From Torymus aiolomorphi (Eukaryota > Arthropoda > Insecta > Hymenoptera > Torymidae): 64,000 bases of DNA. Shown piece by piece: positions 1 to 11,394 of the stretch (position 1 is its first letter; each line of letters starts with the position of its first letter). The translations under genes were made by a program, and so were the position numbers. The notes below the pieces were generated by a model. The model ran no database searches. It was given only the letters and a program-made list of their open reading frames with translations, and was not told the origin of the DNA. The stretch lies in NCBI GenBank assembly GCA_036365515.1, contig CM070873.1, forward strand, positions 89,764,173 to 89,828,172. The letters are read 5' to 3'.

Positions 1-267
1 CGACGCTGGCGGTGGCGAAAACAGTCTCTGTCTTTATGTGTCCGCATGTCTCACTGTCGGCGGCACTGATGGCCTCCCCTGGCACTATAGGCGGCCCCCG
101 TCAGTCTAAGCTGGCTGCAGCTACGAGCTGGAGTAACTCGTGGAGCGCGCCTGGAGGTAGTGGTGGTAGAACGGTGGCAGGACGGCCTCCGGCGTGCAGG
201 CTTGGGTCGACGAGTTGGGCTGCGCGTTCGCGGCGACGAGGCCCAAGGGGGGAGGCCCCGGCGAACG
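1..267 (-). other. 3' flank / 3' UTR of the vvl-like gene
   Basis: This GC-rich segment directly follows the stop codon of the POU gene on the minus strand. Short open frames exist on both strands, but they look like by-products of high GC. No polyadenylation signal is obvious before the window edge, so the transcript probably continues leftward outside the window. Confidence 0.5.
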
Positions 268-1626
268 CTAGTGGGCCGCAAGCGAGTGGGCCGTGAGGCC
301 CTGGGGGCTCAGCATTGGCGGGCTGTGACTGTGACCCATGGGCGAGCCATGCAGGTGGTCCTGCGGATGATATCCCTGGTGCAGGCCCGGCTGACCCTGG
401 TGGCCCTGCGGCATGCCCTCGATGATTCCGTCGCCGAGCGTATTGGGCGGCGTCATGCGCTTCTCCTTCTGCCGGCGGTTGCAGAACCACACGCGCACCA
501 CTTCCTTTTCAAGCTGCAGGCTGTCGGCCAGCGACGTGATCTCCTGCGCCGAGGGCTTGGGCTGCTTGTGGAAGTGCTGCTCGAGCGCACCCTTTACTGA
601 GACCTCGATCGAGGTGCGCTTCTTACGCTTGCGGCCCTGCGCGGCGATCTTGTCGATGTTGGTGGGCGAGCCCGTCGAGGAGTCTGCCTCCTCGAGCCAC
701 TTCTGCAGCAGCGGCTTCAGCTTGCACATGTTCTTGAAGCTGAGCTGCAGTGCTTCGAACCTGCAGATCGTCGTCTGGGAGAAGACGTTTCCGTAGAGCG
801 TGCCGAGGGCGAGGCCGACATCGGCCTGGGTGAAGCCGAGTTTGATGCGCCGCTGCTTGAACTGCTTGGCGAAGGCCTCGAGGTCGTCGGACGTCGGCGT
901 GTCCTCCTCGCCGGCGCTGTGCTCCCGGTCGAGCGGGTGGCCCGCGTGCAGCGGGTGGCCCGCCGGCGGGCTATGGTTGTGGGCGTCGCGCAGATGGTGT
1001 GGCAGTCCCGGCTGGTGGTTGTGCAGCTGGTGCGGGTGTTGATGTGGCTGGTGGTGCAGGATACCGTTCATTGCCGCGTGGTACTGCTGGAGCGCGGCCG
1101 GCGAAGGCGAGCCGCCGCCCGGATTATAGTGGGCTGAGGGCACGACGGGCGCGTGCCAAGAGTGGGGCGAGCCCATGCCTGGGGACTGGTGGGGCCCCCG
1201 GTGGTGCATGCCTTGCTCGCCGGCTGTTGCTGCCGCGGCTGCGGCTAGGGGCTTTACGTCAAGGCCTCCCGTGTTGCCCTGGTGTGGGTGGTGGTGCGGA
1301 TGGTGGCCCGCGTGGTGCATGCCCATGGAGGCGGCCCAGGGGTCGCTTCCCGGAGGCAGGCTCGCCCAGGGGTTGCCCGCCGATAGACTGCCCGGGTGTG
1401 AGAGCCCATTTGGCGAGGGCGAAGAGGTCATCTGGTGATGCGGCAGGTGGTGATGGTGGTGCTGGGCGGCGGGCATGTACTTCATCTCGCCAGCGTCAGC
1501 CGCGCTGCGGGGTGAGCCCGACGAGTAGCCGCTGACGGCGATATTCATCCCGCTCGCGGAGCCCGTGCCACCATCCAGCTCGCTTGAGACTGCGCTGCTA
1601 ATCGGCATGTACGTCGTAGCGGCCAT
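268..1626 (-). CDS. vvl: POU class III homeodomain transcription factor (vvl/drifter type)
   Basis: Sequence-specific nuclear transcription factor, known in flies for roles in tracheal, neural and imaginal development. The 452-residue frame is uninterrupted. The N-terminal half (1-240) is low-complexity: His-rich runs near 56-66, 104-115 and 191-217, and an Ala run near 128-133. The POU-specific domain follows at about 241-316 (contains [12 protein letters not shown] and [17 protein letters not shown]). A short linker leads to a homeodomain at about 333-391, which starts [10 protein letters not shown] and carries the POU-type recognition helix [15 protein letters not shown]. The C-terminal tail ends in an HSPPMLSPQ segment. 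Absence of introns fits the POU-III family, and the length is close to fly Vvl (about 430 aa). The start chosen gives MAATTYMP, typical of the family. vvl is favoured over other POU-III paralogues by the N- and C-terminal motifs. This is the only confident host protein-coding gene in the window. Confidence 0.95.
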   Translation of the reverse strand: MAATTYMPISSAVSSELDGGTGSASGMNIAVSGYSSGSPRSAADAGEMKYMPAAQHHHHHLPHHQMTSSPSPNGLSHPGSLSAGNPWASLPPGSDPWAASMGMHHAGHHPHHHPHQGNTGGLDVKPLAAAAAATAGEQGMHHRGPHQSPGMGSPHSWHAPVVPSAHYNPGGGSPSPAALQQYHAAMNGILHHQPHQHPHQLHNHQPGLPHHLRDAHNHSPPAGHPLHAGHPLDREHSAGEEDTPTSDDLEAFAKQFKQRRIKLGFTQADVGLALGTLYGNVFSQTTICRFEALQLSFKNMCKLKPLLQKWLEEADSSTGSPTNIDKIAAQGRKRKKRTSIEVSVKGALEQHFHKQPKPSAQEITSLADSLQLEKEVVRVWFCNRRQKEKRMTPPNTLGDGIIEGMPQGHQGQPGLHQGYHPQDHLHGSPMGHSHSPPMLSPQGLTAHSLAAH

Positions 1627-1742
1627 CTACAGCTGCCCTGCTGCGGCGCTCTCTCGCTCTCTTATCTCGGTTGCTCTACACTGTTTCTCCGGAGCTGTCG
1701 GCTGCTTGCACTGGTACACTCAGCTCTCTCTGGCACTCTCGG

Positions 1743-1794
<52 letters not shown>

Positions 1795-2640
1795 CTCTTG
1801 CTCGCTTGCACTCAGTCCTCGAACCTATTCACGCACTGCGCTGCCCCTGCTCTGGGCATCCTTGCCGGGGCTCATACTCACTGACTCCCGGCTACATTCG
1901 CGCACTACTCTCGCTGCTGACTGCACTATCGCGGGACCGCGCGCCTCCGCGCTCGGATAGAAGCACCGCGACGGAGGCACAGAGACAGACAGACCGGGAG
2001 AAAGAGAGAACGCAGAGAAAAGACGTTTCGGAGGCGAAAGACTGGCACTCATGCGTTATGCATGTCGTAGAGCAGAGACCGACTGACTGCCTCGCCTCAC
2101 AGCTCGACCGAGCTCCCCGACTCGGCAGCCGCGAGCGCCGCGGCCGCGAGCGCGAGCCGCCACGGGAGCATCCCCTCCACCGGCGGTGCCCGTCTCTCAT
2201 TGGCCCCAGCGGCAAGGTGGCCGTCGCTACTAGCATCAGTGGAGGCCGAGCCGTGGTGGCGGCTCCTCCCCCGGGCCGCGCTGCCCCTACCGATGCGCTA
2301 CCCCTACCACCGCCCCCCCCCCTCCAACCGCTCGACGAAGCCAGCTCGTCTGTGCCTGCTTTTTCTCCTTATTTTATGTCCCTTTTCTTTTCTCTCTCGA
2401 GGCTCGCCGTCATCCAACCCTCTCGCTGTATCCCCCGGGCCCCCTCCACCATCCTTTCCGTGCCCGGCTTTTCTTACACTCTCTGTCCTCGCACGGCTCG
2501 TCCTTTTTGCCTCCATCGAGGTCCAGATATTATTTTACTATATTTTGCCCGTTGCCATAAACGAGTTATCATTCATCGTGGGCTGCCTTTGATGCATCTA
2601 ATCATCTTGAAATATAACCTATATCGACTCGCAAGTTAAT
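1627..2640 (-). other. Upstream leader/promoter region of the vvl-like gene
   Basis: GC-rich, CpG-containing DNA immediately upstream of the vvl start, including pyrimidine-rich stretches (purine-rich on the sense strand) and a (TC)n tract. Composition drops abruptly to AT-rich near 2520-2640. It probably holds the 5' UTR and core promoter. No TATA box was convincingly seen. Long plus-strand open frames here are not supported as genes. Confidence 0.5.
1746..1791 (-). promoter_or_regulatory. (GA)n tract upstream of vvl
   Basis: About 23 uninterrupted TC dinucleotides on the plus strand, which read (GA)n in the sense orientation of vvl, about 120-165 bp upstream of its ATG. In insects such tracts can bind GAGA-factor-like proteins and are common at paused developmental promoters. 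The regulatory role is inference; it is also a simple microsatellite. Confidence 0.5.
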
Positions 2641-5167
2641 CACTCTTCATTGTGCATTCTTATGAGAACATCTAGTAAAAATACTTTTGTGCACAATATG
2701 AAAAGCACGACTGAAAAAGTCCGGCGATACATCATCTTTTGAGCTTAAACCCAAAATGACATTAACATCAGTGTACCTGGAGCATACGCGCGCAACAGGT
2801 ACTCATTATTTTTTGTAATTAATTACTTCGTAGATCGGTGTCAATAAGAGTAGACGAATGAAACAAGTCACTTTCACGAGGTCGTACTTTGATTCATTTA
2901 AATATGAGCTATAGGTAGGAGCATTATACTCTACTCGTGCTAGCCATCCTTAAAGGGTGAGTTAGATCAGCGCATGTGTATAACACGAATGCACTCGGTG
3001 CTGAATACCTGTACGTGGGTCCGCGTTCGCCTGTGCAGGGGGCGCATTAAATTTTCACGACAATGTTTTTTTCATAAGCATTTCTGCCGACCCCTCTCCG
3101 CCCCTGTCTCTCTTTCTCGCGCTCCTGCGCAGTCGCTCAGTCTCCTTTGTGGCTTACTTCGTTTAAACGCCCATAGTAAATAAGCCACTTGTATACTTCG
3201 TACCTAATCTTATCACTTTTTATAGAGAAGCTTGCCGTAAAACAGGTTACTCGATATACGTGTAGCTTGCCAGATCTTGCTAATAAATTATTAACCTACT
3301 TTCATTTGTTAAGAAAACATTGTAGTTTGCTGTATAAGAATGAGATTATATTGTCCCCGTGCGTATAAGCGCACACAGTTTGCACCTCGTCCGGTAAGAA
3401 TTTTCGACATTGAGATTAGGTGGATTAATTGGATGATATTTCCCAAAAACCATTGTCATCAATATTTTACTACATCATAGATAGGGTAATAAAACAATAA
3501 ATTCCTAAATTTCTCTAAAACAAAATTTCATTTTCCAAAGAACTACTACACTAGAACGTATAATTATCCCATTAATTTCATAGAAGAATACACAAACTCT
3601 TCTTAAAAAATTGGAAAATGTATAGGGGAGATCGGGACCAGTATAGGCGCACTTTTTACATAATAATTTTTTTCTAATTACCAAGTATGTTTTTTTAAAA
3701 ATCGAACATTGATATTTAAAGCTGTTATCCTGAGTACTGTTCTATAATTTTTATTTTAAGTTTAAAACAAGGAGTTTTAAAAATACAAATATATTTTTAT
3801 CATCTCTTCTTTGCGCCAATTCGCCCTACCCAGCGGCTTCTTGGCTCTTAGGTTGAGGCAGGTTGACTAACAAGAAATTTGAGACAAATCATTGATCCAA
3901 CAGATTTATGATGATTATTTTTTATTTAAATTTAAACAATTTAAATATACTTTAAGTGCATGTTTACATTTCATATCAAATGTACAACATTTCCGGATGA
4001 TAAATAAATAAATCAATACAATTTTCATAATAGAACTTTTATAAACATATACAAAACAAAATTAACTTTTTACGAATCGTAGCTGAACAATTATCACGAA
4101 AAAGTATTTTTTTTTCTTATTTGTACACTTTTCATGTGCTAAATTGACATTTGCAAAATGACTCATAGTATTTAACCCGGGCCAATTTACCCCGGAAAAA
4201 ATGCGCCAACTTGCCCCGAGGGTTAGTCATAATTTTAAACATAATTTATGCATAAGCTAATTATATTTTCGAAAAAGTGATATGTATGAAATAAAAGCTA
4301 AAAGTAAACTATACAATATAAATTAACATTAATTACTTATTAATATTTTATTAAAATTGATAAACGACTGTTTTCAAAAAATTGTTATTTTACACTAGCT
4401 ATTTAAAAAAAATTTTAATTTATTTCTTATCGCAACAAATGATGTTCCGACTTTCATAGTCTTAGCACTTACGCCTGGCACTATTACAGCGCTGGTATTG
4501 ACAGTATTGTCAAATTTTGCTGATAGGCGAAATTATTAACACTGCGTCAACTTACCCCTGTAGTCAACCCGCCCCGGTTTCTCTACCAGGTAAGTTTTTA
4601 AATATTTATTTATATTTTTACACAAAGTAAAAACTATAAAAATCAATAAAATTATTTTTTTCAGTTTTAATCAGTGTCATTGATTACCGAAACGTTAAAA
4701 TGAAAAATCTTCTCGTACATTACTCAAATATTAAAATGTAAACTTATATTTTTTAAATAATTGTAACCATGACAACCATCCATAAAAAAAATTTCTGGAA
4801 GACTTCTAACTTTTATGATCCGATACTACGAAATTTTGTATTATTCGAGGTATATAAGAAATGTTCCGAAGAAATTAATGAAAAGGGCCATTATCTATGA
4901 TTGTCTCGTTTCGATCACTCGATAAACAAAGATAACAAATTTATGCGCAGCTGCACGTAAAAAGAAGGTAACAGTTCTATAGCCTCAGTAAAGTTTCCAT
5001 CTACTCCGACACGCTGTATGAGTGTGTGTACACACATAAATTCACACGTACATGCACACACAGCACCACATAGCTTTTCGTCTGACAATCTCTCTTTGTC
5101 CAGAGCCTTTTGAAACATTGAGCGAGCGCGGGAGAGAATACAGATATTGCTAAATATCATAATAACA
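2641..5167. other. AT-rich noncoding interval
   Basis: No convincing gene. From about 3625 to 4590 there are scattered short GC-rich phrases (for example around 3628, 3818, 4180-4215 and 4545-4590) of the type caactt-cccc. They hint at a decayed repeat with loosely inverted ends. A moderately GC segment at 4915-5160 has no recognisable product. Confidence 0.4.
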
Positions 5168-5172
5168 CGGCG

Positions 5173-5889
5173 CACACTGGGGCCATACGGATTTTTTGGT
5201 TCAAAACCACCTAGAGGTCGCAATTCTCAACGGAATCTCAAAATTTTTGCTTAGGATCATTCGTTATCAAATATCGAAGAGCCCTACGTAGCCTGATTTT
5301 CCAAAAAATTAACCTATAAATCTAAGGAGTCATATAATCCTATCACATCAACCAATCAATTCAATTTTTGACCTGCAAATCCCAAAAATACGATAAACCT
5401 TTAATTTGTAAGCCCTTTACTCGTGAACTCTTGACCTTTGATCCAGTAAGCCATGCACTCATAAACTCTAAACCTATAAGTCCTAACCTCATAAGTCTTA
5501 AGGGGGTCTTACATCTAGTGGCTTCTGAGGCCAAAATCAGCTATAAAAAAGAGAAAAATGTTATTTAAACCACATACAATGTATATCCTAAAAATATACA
5601 CTATTTCTGACAGAATGGCCCAAGACAATCTGTAGACCAATTTTATGAATCAAGGTTAAGAGAGCATGTGTCAAGGACTTATAAATTGAAGTTTTATAGC
5701 ATTTTTGGGAATCACAAGTGTCAATTTTGGGGTTATAGGTTATAAATTAGGTTTATAGGTTCATGTTTTCAAAATTAGGCTTCGTAGCGGTCTTTGGTAT
5801 TTTGTCACAAAAGTTCCTGTTTTTGAATTTTCAAATTCGGTTGAGAATTATGACCTCTAGGTGGTTTTGAACCTTTCGGCCCCAGTGTG
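5173..5889. mobile_element. 717-bp MITE with CACACTGGGGCC ends and 5-bp CGGCG duplication
   Basis: The ends are inverted repeats: CACACTGGGGCC at 5173 and GGCCCCAGTGTG ending at 5889. An imperfect extension continues inward for about 70 bp through the ACCACCTAGAGGTC block and its mirror image. The element is flanked on both sides by CGGCG (5168-5172 and 5890-5894). A 5-bp GC-rich duplication with CAC-starting ends is the known signature of Transib-type elements, relatives of the RAG recombinase. No transposase is encoded; the interior has short direct phrases such as cctataa-tc. Assignment to Transib is inference from ends and duplication only. Confidence 0.75.
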
Positions 5890-5894
5890 CGGCG

Positions 5895-7605
5895 TGCTGA
5901 TCGTGCACGTAACTCTTCTGCACTGCTTTCGCGGAATAACACGAAGAGAGCGAAAGCGCAAACGCGCAAACATATACACACAGCCAGTACGTATTGGGGC
6001 TTGAATACCGTTAAAAATGATACGACCTCTCAATCGCATTAGCATACATACCATCATATGAGCGCGCACACGTACACGTGTGTGCAGAGATGACAAATTG
6101 ATATACCGTAGCGAACTGTGTGTGCATACGTGCAACCAGAGTCTGAGCTTCCGTTAAAAGCTACTAATAAAATCATCGGTTCATATAAAACTGACATACC
6201 CAGCGCTTCGAGGTTAAGTCCGGCTAATCGTAAGTGTAATCAAACTTCCCCGTACGGATGCCTACACGTGTGTGAGGAGGTGAGACATACGCCCAGTCGA
6301 TTTATTTATTCGCCATTCATCAAGTTGAGCGAGCCTTGCTCTTTCGTACTTATGTTTGCCAAGGATGCCAGTATATCGCAAATTGAAAAAATCTAACTGC
6401 GCGACTGCCCACCGATCGATGTAGATTAGGCATTATAATTTAATTGAATTTTCGAATTTTGTAACTTTATTCCTCGTTATCAATGTCTTGCGTAAAGGAT
6501 TACAATTTATAACCTCGGCAAAATCGTGAGATCCTGCGACTCCAGAAGAAATTCGAGGAAATTAATGAGGTTAATTTGAACATACCTTAACTGGCAAACT
6601 GGAATTCGAAGAAGCGCATTAATTCTTCAGCTCATTTCGAAAAGGACAGAAAATATTCCAAATAACGGCGTACATTTGAGAGGTCTCACGAATGTTAAGT
6701 AGTAGGCCGTAGATATAAACAATTGAGAGAAGCTCGTACAATAAGGGCTACGCATGCGGTCGGAGGCATGGGAAGTGCGCGAGCGGGCAGCATCGATCGC
6801 GGCCCGCCGCGCCGGCGGCCGCAAGAGCCGGCGCTTTCGCTTAAATACCACTTTAATTCGATTTCCGCTCCCGCCGTTCTCTTAAATTGGATTAGATGTC
6901 CGGAGCGAAATATTTGTTTAGGATGCAAGTGCGTAACCGTGGAGGGAATGAGCCGAGCGTGCACTAAACTGCCAGCGCGGCCTCGTTATTCGATCGGCCA
7001 ATCATAGAGGCGTGAACGGGCCACCGAGAGAATGTATAGAGAGAAAGAGAGGAAGAAAGTCCGCTCTACCTGAAACTTGGCTTACATAATTTAGGCACTC
7101 TTCTCCCTTTGAGCCTTGAAACGGGTATCCTCTCATTCTCCCCCGACTTTCCTACTTGCTGTCGCATGCCAGTGCCAGACCGCAGCGAGCGCGGGGTGCG
7201 AAAATATTTGTGAAAAACGTCACAAACCATAGGGCGCCAGAGCTCGACTTTCTCTCTTTTTCTCCAATCTTTTCACAACCGTTAAGCGCTCCACAATCTC
7301 GAAGGCTACAGGCGCATCACAGATCTTCGCTCCACTCCTCGGCATTCCGAAACTGATACACGCGTAGGCGCTTGGTGCATGCGTTTCTGCGGGTTCGACC
7401 GAGCTATGTGCGACTCTTATCTTCGGACTCGCGCACTATACTGACTATTTCATTTGCACAGCTGAAGCGAGTTGAACAACATACACGGTTGTTTAACATC
7501 TGAGACCGGCGATTTCATTCTTATCTTCTTCACTCTTGGCGGTCAATCCAGATGAGCTGAAACACGTCTTTCCGTCGAATAATTCAAATAACTTAACAAG
7601 TATAT
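5895..7605. other. Noncoding interval of mixed composition
   Basis: No gene recognised. Around 6720-7010 and 7150-7450 the DNA is more GC-rich and not obviously repetitive within the window. Given its distance from vvl it may be a distal regulatory region, but nothing in the sequence proves this. Short open frames on both strands look incidental. Confidence 0.35.
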
Positions 7606-8050
7606 AGGCCGAATCGATCTCAAATCAAGTGGTCCACGTATGCCTATGTCACCGATCGTTTTGAAATTAAAGTATTTATGTTCCCCTCCAAAAATTATTT
7701 GACACGTATATTTTTATGTTTTTGTTGCATCAAAATTGCATACGTTCAGCAATGCCGAAAAATTCCGAGAAAATCCTTACTTAGAAAAAAAGTTTTTCAA
7801 TTTTATTTTAAAAAATGCACTTTTTAGAAAAATGCAGTTTTCACAAAACCGCCATTTTTTCTTTTGGCTGAAAATTTACAGAAAGGTAGAGAGTGTAAAT
7901 ACCTATGAAATCGTGTGTGTCACATTACCTGTTATTTGTTGTGAAGAGAGAACAAAGATAAAATAAACATCATATAATCAATATGAATAGACTTGTGTAC
8001 ATAAATACACCTAGTCACACATGTGTACGCTGGAGTGACCTTTTAACATT
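7606..8050 (+). repeat. Left arm of outer 10-kb inverted repeat
   Basis: Matches, in reverse complement, the DNA at 11230-11394 joined to 17318-17735. The shared order includes a block around tatgcctatgtcacc, a block around cagcaatgccgaaaa, the phrase gtgtaaatacctat and a block around cattgattatatgatg. The partner arm is split by the foldback at 11395-17317, while this arm is uninterrupted and therefore records the empty site. Confidence 0.8.
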
Positions 8051-8760
8051 CTTTTCTTTTTTATTATTAATTTTAACTATAACAACGTCACGTTTGTTAG
8101 GACTTTGTCTTGAACAATTAATGTCATCATTTAAATAATACTTCATAGCAACTTTTTCGGAATCTTCACCAATCGAATAACTAGAGTATGCATCTGGCTC
8201 TGAAAAAATTCCTTTTTTTTTGTACAAGACTTTTGGCTTTACTTAACATGTACATTATTACATCAGGAAAAGCAGATAAAATTACATTTTTTGTTAAAGT
8301 AGATGGCAACAAAGTCAAAATTTTTATTTTTTCGGATATTGTTAAACATTGTTTCAGAGCTAAACCAATATTTTTCATCCACTCTGAAAAATGGCAAGCA
8401 GCTTTAGTTGACCCACTGGATTCAACAGAAATGTCATATATATGGTCTTAAATTTAGCACAGATCTCACTAGAAAATGCTGAAATTAGATTTTTTTTCTT
8501 CTGTGCCAAATAATTATCAAGCGAATTTTCACGTACAAGAGATTTTCTTTTAAGAGGTGATACAGAGCCTAAAAACATACTTATTTCATTATTGTACTCT
8601 TGAATACATTCTGGAGTACTCGGTAGAAAATCTTCCTCTATGTCGGAAATGGTTTCAGCAACTTCATTATTAGTTTTACTAATACGTACTTGTAACGGTT
8701 GTGACATATGCTTGTTAAAGCTGGTCTCAAAACTAAATAAGGAAAAAGGCATTTCAATTG
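8015..8760 (-). pseudogene. Decayed transposon-associated protein relic
   Basis: Read right to left, three overlapping frames (8752-8375, 8378-8181, 8227-8015) form one degraded protein with frameshifts. The order of motifs SEKIKILTLLP, then KGIFSEPDAY, then DDINCSRQSPNKRDVVIVKI resembles the N-terminal part of a multicopy family of uncharacterised invertebrate proteins that I associate with transposons. I cannot name the family with certainty. It lies inside the 7606-17735 inverted repeat and may be that element's former cargo. Confidence 0.5.
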
Positions 8761-8944
8761 TTCACTAAGATCATTCAGCTCTATGAACGACACATTAGGA
8801 GATTTATAAACGATCGCCTTATGTCTCCCAAAAAAGTTGAGACATTCAATTCTTGTTCACGAAAAATACTTTGACATAACTAGTAGCATAAAAGTTCACG
8901 AATTCAGAAATTTCAATTAAGCGTTGATTTTAAAAAAGGCTGGG

Positions 8945-8975
<31 letters not shown>
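8945..8975. repeat. (TA)n(CA)n microsatellite
   Basis: A short compound dinucleotide repeat directly abutting the left end of the TIR-bounded element at 8973-11147. Confidence 0.9.
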
Positions 8976-9134
8976 TGGAACGAAATTCCCTAGTTAAAAT
9001 TACTAGAGTCTATTCGCAAGTTAAGGCGCCGTAAGAGGGCACTGATGTAAGCTCTGTAAGTTATACTAAGATCACGTGATCTTTGGAAGCAAGTTTGAAC
9101 ATGCAACAAGTTGGAAGCAAGTATGAACATTTAG

Positions 9135-9946
9135 GAAAAAGAATTTAAATTTAGTTAGAGAAAAATTTATTAAGAATAGTTATTCGGTAAAATTTATTGA
9201 TAAAATGATTGATGAGAGAGTGTGGGAAATTTATAATGGTGGATTGAAGAAGCGGGCAGATAATTAAACAAGGAATAGAAATGGAAAGAACGTATATTTT
9301 AGTTTACCATATGTTAGAGGTTTGTCGGAAAGGATTAGAAGGGTTTTTAGTAAACATAATATTCAAGTTTTCTTTAGAAAGGATAATAATTTAGAAAGGT
9401 TATTTAGTAATTATAAAGACAAGGATGATAAAGGTTTAAAATCGGGAGTAGTTTATAAAATTAATTGTAGGGATTGTAATGGATGTTATATTGGTCAAAC
9501 GGGTAGATATTTGAAGAAGAGAATATATGAACATCAACATAGTTTACGTAGTACAAATTTTATATCGGATTTGAAAGAACATGGTTTAAATAGTTTGCAT
9601 TCTTTCGATTTTGGGAGTGTGGATATTTTGGAGCAAGGGATTAAGGGGATGTGCAACCCTAATTTCAATATTTTTTTAAATCAACATTCAAACATTTATT
9701 TGGAAAAAGACGGCTGTCAAGCGCTCCGTACACGCAAACACTATATGCAGATTTTTTTCTGGATAATTCTATTGATATTTGCGTGAGTTATGCTCGTTTG
9801 AAAAATAACGTCGGTACTCACATCCCCTTAAGAATAAATATAAGAGGGAAAGCCTTGAAAGTATTCACATTCTAAGGAATCGGAATAATGTAAATTTAAT
9901 GGTAGAGTCAAATAAATTAGATAACATTTATCATTCTTTATTAATT
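9135..9946 (+). pseudogene. Penelope-like element, 3' part with GIY-YIG endonuclease
   Basis: The reading frame up to 9640 shows the C-terminal part of a Penelope-like retroelement: an IDKMIDERVW linker, SLPYVRGLSERIRRVF, then a GIY-YIG-type core with VVYKINCRDCNGCYIGQ and KKRIYEH. These elements combine reverse transcriptase and GIY-YIG endonuclease; here the RT part is missing. One stop interrupts the upstream part near 9266. The frame is broken at 9645-9827 by a MITE. Beyond the MITE the same frame resumes at KYKRESLESIH and runs to a stop near 9946. Confidence 0.85.
9645..9827. mobile_element. 183-bp TTAA-flanked MITE inside the Penelope frame
   Basis: Starts GGGGATGTG and ends CACATCCCC, with TTAA on both sides (9641-9644 and 9828-9831). 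Removing it with one TTAA restores the Penelope reading frame. A TTAA target is typical of piggyBac and Kolobok families; which one cannot be decided from a non-coding copy. Related sequence occurs at 50468-50790, and a similar-ended element is at 19285-19662. Confidence 0.85.
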
Positions 9947-10055
9947 TAAGTGAGAATGGAAAGTTGGAGAGGGGAAGATGGATGGTGGTGGGGGTAAGAG
10001 GAAATAAGTGGGTATGGGTATATAAGGAGGTGTATCGCGGGTTTCATTTCAGTCC

Positions 10056-10084
10056 CTGAGGAGGAGCCGGAGCGGGCTCGAAAC
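10056..10084 (+). ncRNA. Hammerhead-ribozyme-like core of the Penelope relic
   Basis: CTGAGGA (10056-10062) fits the CUGANGA core. A 5-bp helix GAGCC/GGCTC follows (10064-10068 with 10075-10079, 6-nt loop), then GAAAC (10080-10084). Hammerhead motifs are known in the terminal repeats of Penelope-like elements. Stems I and III could not be paired convincingly by eye, so activity is doubtful. A similar but more degenerate arrangement occurs in the second Penelope copy (48775-48806). Confidence 0.5.
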
Positions 10085-10408
10085 GTTGGGCAATTGAGCA
10101 ATTTGGTGTTGGGGGGCAGTCAGATAATCCTTTGCTAATAAAGTTTTTTTTCCAGGTTTTAATTAAGTTTTTATTTCAAATTCTGCGGGAGTGATTATAA
10201 GCAAGGGCAATCTGACTGCCATAGATATTAATTATTTTAATTTAATTTATAAGACTGTAAGACCGATGGAAAAATTCTCATCAGTTGATAGTAAGTTGCA
10301 GTCGACATAAGTAATATTTTTAATGATAAAGTTTGAACATTATTAAACTATTATATGATCTGACTAACATAGTGCTATGGAATTGTTGTAAATTAAGTTT
10401 GTATAATC

Positions 10409-10720
10409 ATGACTTTAATATTAGAAATTTTTGAAATCGTGAAGTATGTAAATGAGGGTTGTAGGCCTTTTGAAGAAGGATGCAGAATAGTGAATTCCAA
10501 TCATGTATTATTATGTGGACAATGCGGAACTGTAAATACAGAAATTGAAAAGTATTTTGCACTATGCTTGCAAACTTCTTCACTGTCTTCATACCATCAT
10601 GAAATTAATATACAAATTAGTGTACTTAAAAAAAAAAAAAAAAAACAATATCTCATTGCATATGCAAAGCTGGAAACAGTGGCAAGTGTAAACACATTGT
10701 CAAAGTGCTATTTACGAAAC
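10409..10720 (+). pseudogene. SWIM-domain fragment of an ISL2EU-type second protein
   Basis: RPFEEGCRIVNSNHVLLCG and EIEKYFALCLQTSSLSSY closely match the N-terminal part of the SWIM-YqaJ protein encoded at 40220-38710 in this window. A 17-base A tract replaces the linker before the SWIM motif and shifts the frame, and the zinc-binding cysteines are lost. It is a decayed fragment of a second copy of that transposon family. Confidence 0.75.
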
Positions 10721-10910
10721 ATCTTTTTACCCACACTTTTGACATTTTTTAAATTATTTATAAATTTTCTAAGTAAAAAAATATCAATTACAGAATTGTA
10801 GCGCTGAGTAGAGGTGGTAGCTGATTTGGGGTTATGTTGTTTTATTTTGATATAACGTACAGAGCTTCTATTTCATCCGCCAGGGGTGCCACTTTTGCCT
10901 TAAATTGCAA

Positions 10911-11109
10911 ATTGTAATCTTGTCACAGACTGCCCAAAGTGGACTTTTTACGAGATTTTTAACAAATTTTACCATGTACTATTGTAATTTTTATGAGTAC
11001 TATTGTAATTTTTATAATTCACGTACGAAAATTTGATAGATTTTTATAAAAAATTACAATAATACCTTGTAAAAAGTCCACTTTGGGCAGTCTGTGAGAA
11101 GATTACAAT
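10911..11109. mobile_element. 199-bp palindromic MITE
   Basis: ATTGTAATCTTGTCACAGA at the left is mirrored at the right end, and the arms continue through tgcccaaagtggacttttta. The centre has two copies of gtactattgtaatttttat. No coding capacity. Confidence 0.75.
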
Positions 11110-11229
11110 AGACTCTAGTAATTTTAACTAGGGAATTTCTCTCCGTGTAGCTAAAGCCTATGTTGTCTTGTTATACGATAAGCTTAACATCAGCCACCTA
11201 GCGTGCAAATGTGCAAGTACATTATCTTA

Positions 11230-11394
11230 TATAAGCATCTACATGTGCCACTACGTGTATTTATGAATGTACACAAATCTATTCATATTGATTATATGAT
11301 GTATATTACTGACAGGCAGGAACAAATTTTAGTATTTTATTTTATCTTTGTTCTCTCTCCACAGCAAAAAATGGGTAATGTGATTGGATAGGTA
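11230..11394 (-). repeat. Inner piece of right arm of the outer inverted repeat
   Basis: Reverse-complement match to 7890-8050, including the cattgattatatgatg block and tttatctttgttctctct. It ends at the TA that borders the foldback element; the arm resumes at 17318. Confidence 0.8.

Larger units (their letters stand above)
8973..11147. mobile_element. TIR-bounded composite carrying Penelope and SWIM fragments
   Basis: Inverted ends of about 40 bp: gaaattccctagttaaaat near 8981 and its complement near 11118-11140, both followed inward by the tactagagtctatt block. Between them lie a Penelope-like relic, a TTAA-type MITE, a SWIM-domain fragment and a 199-bp palindrome. It may be one non-autonomous element that collected insertions, or the ends may belong to a smaller element rearranged around them. 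Confidence 0.6.

Noticed and set aside
1671..2639. 322-codon plus-strand frame upstream of vvl
   Set aside because: It spans the (TC)n tract and GC-rich leader, has no recognisable domain, and lies antisense to the likely vvl promoter and 5' UTR.
7156..7356. Short plus-strand frame in GC-richer DNA
   Set aside because: No conserved motif; typical of chance frames in this composition.
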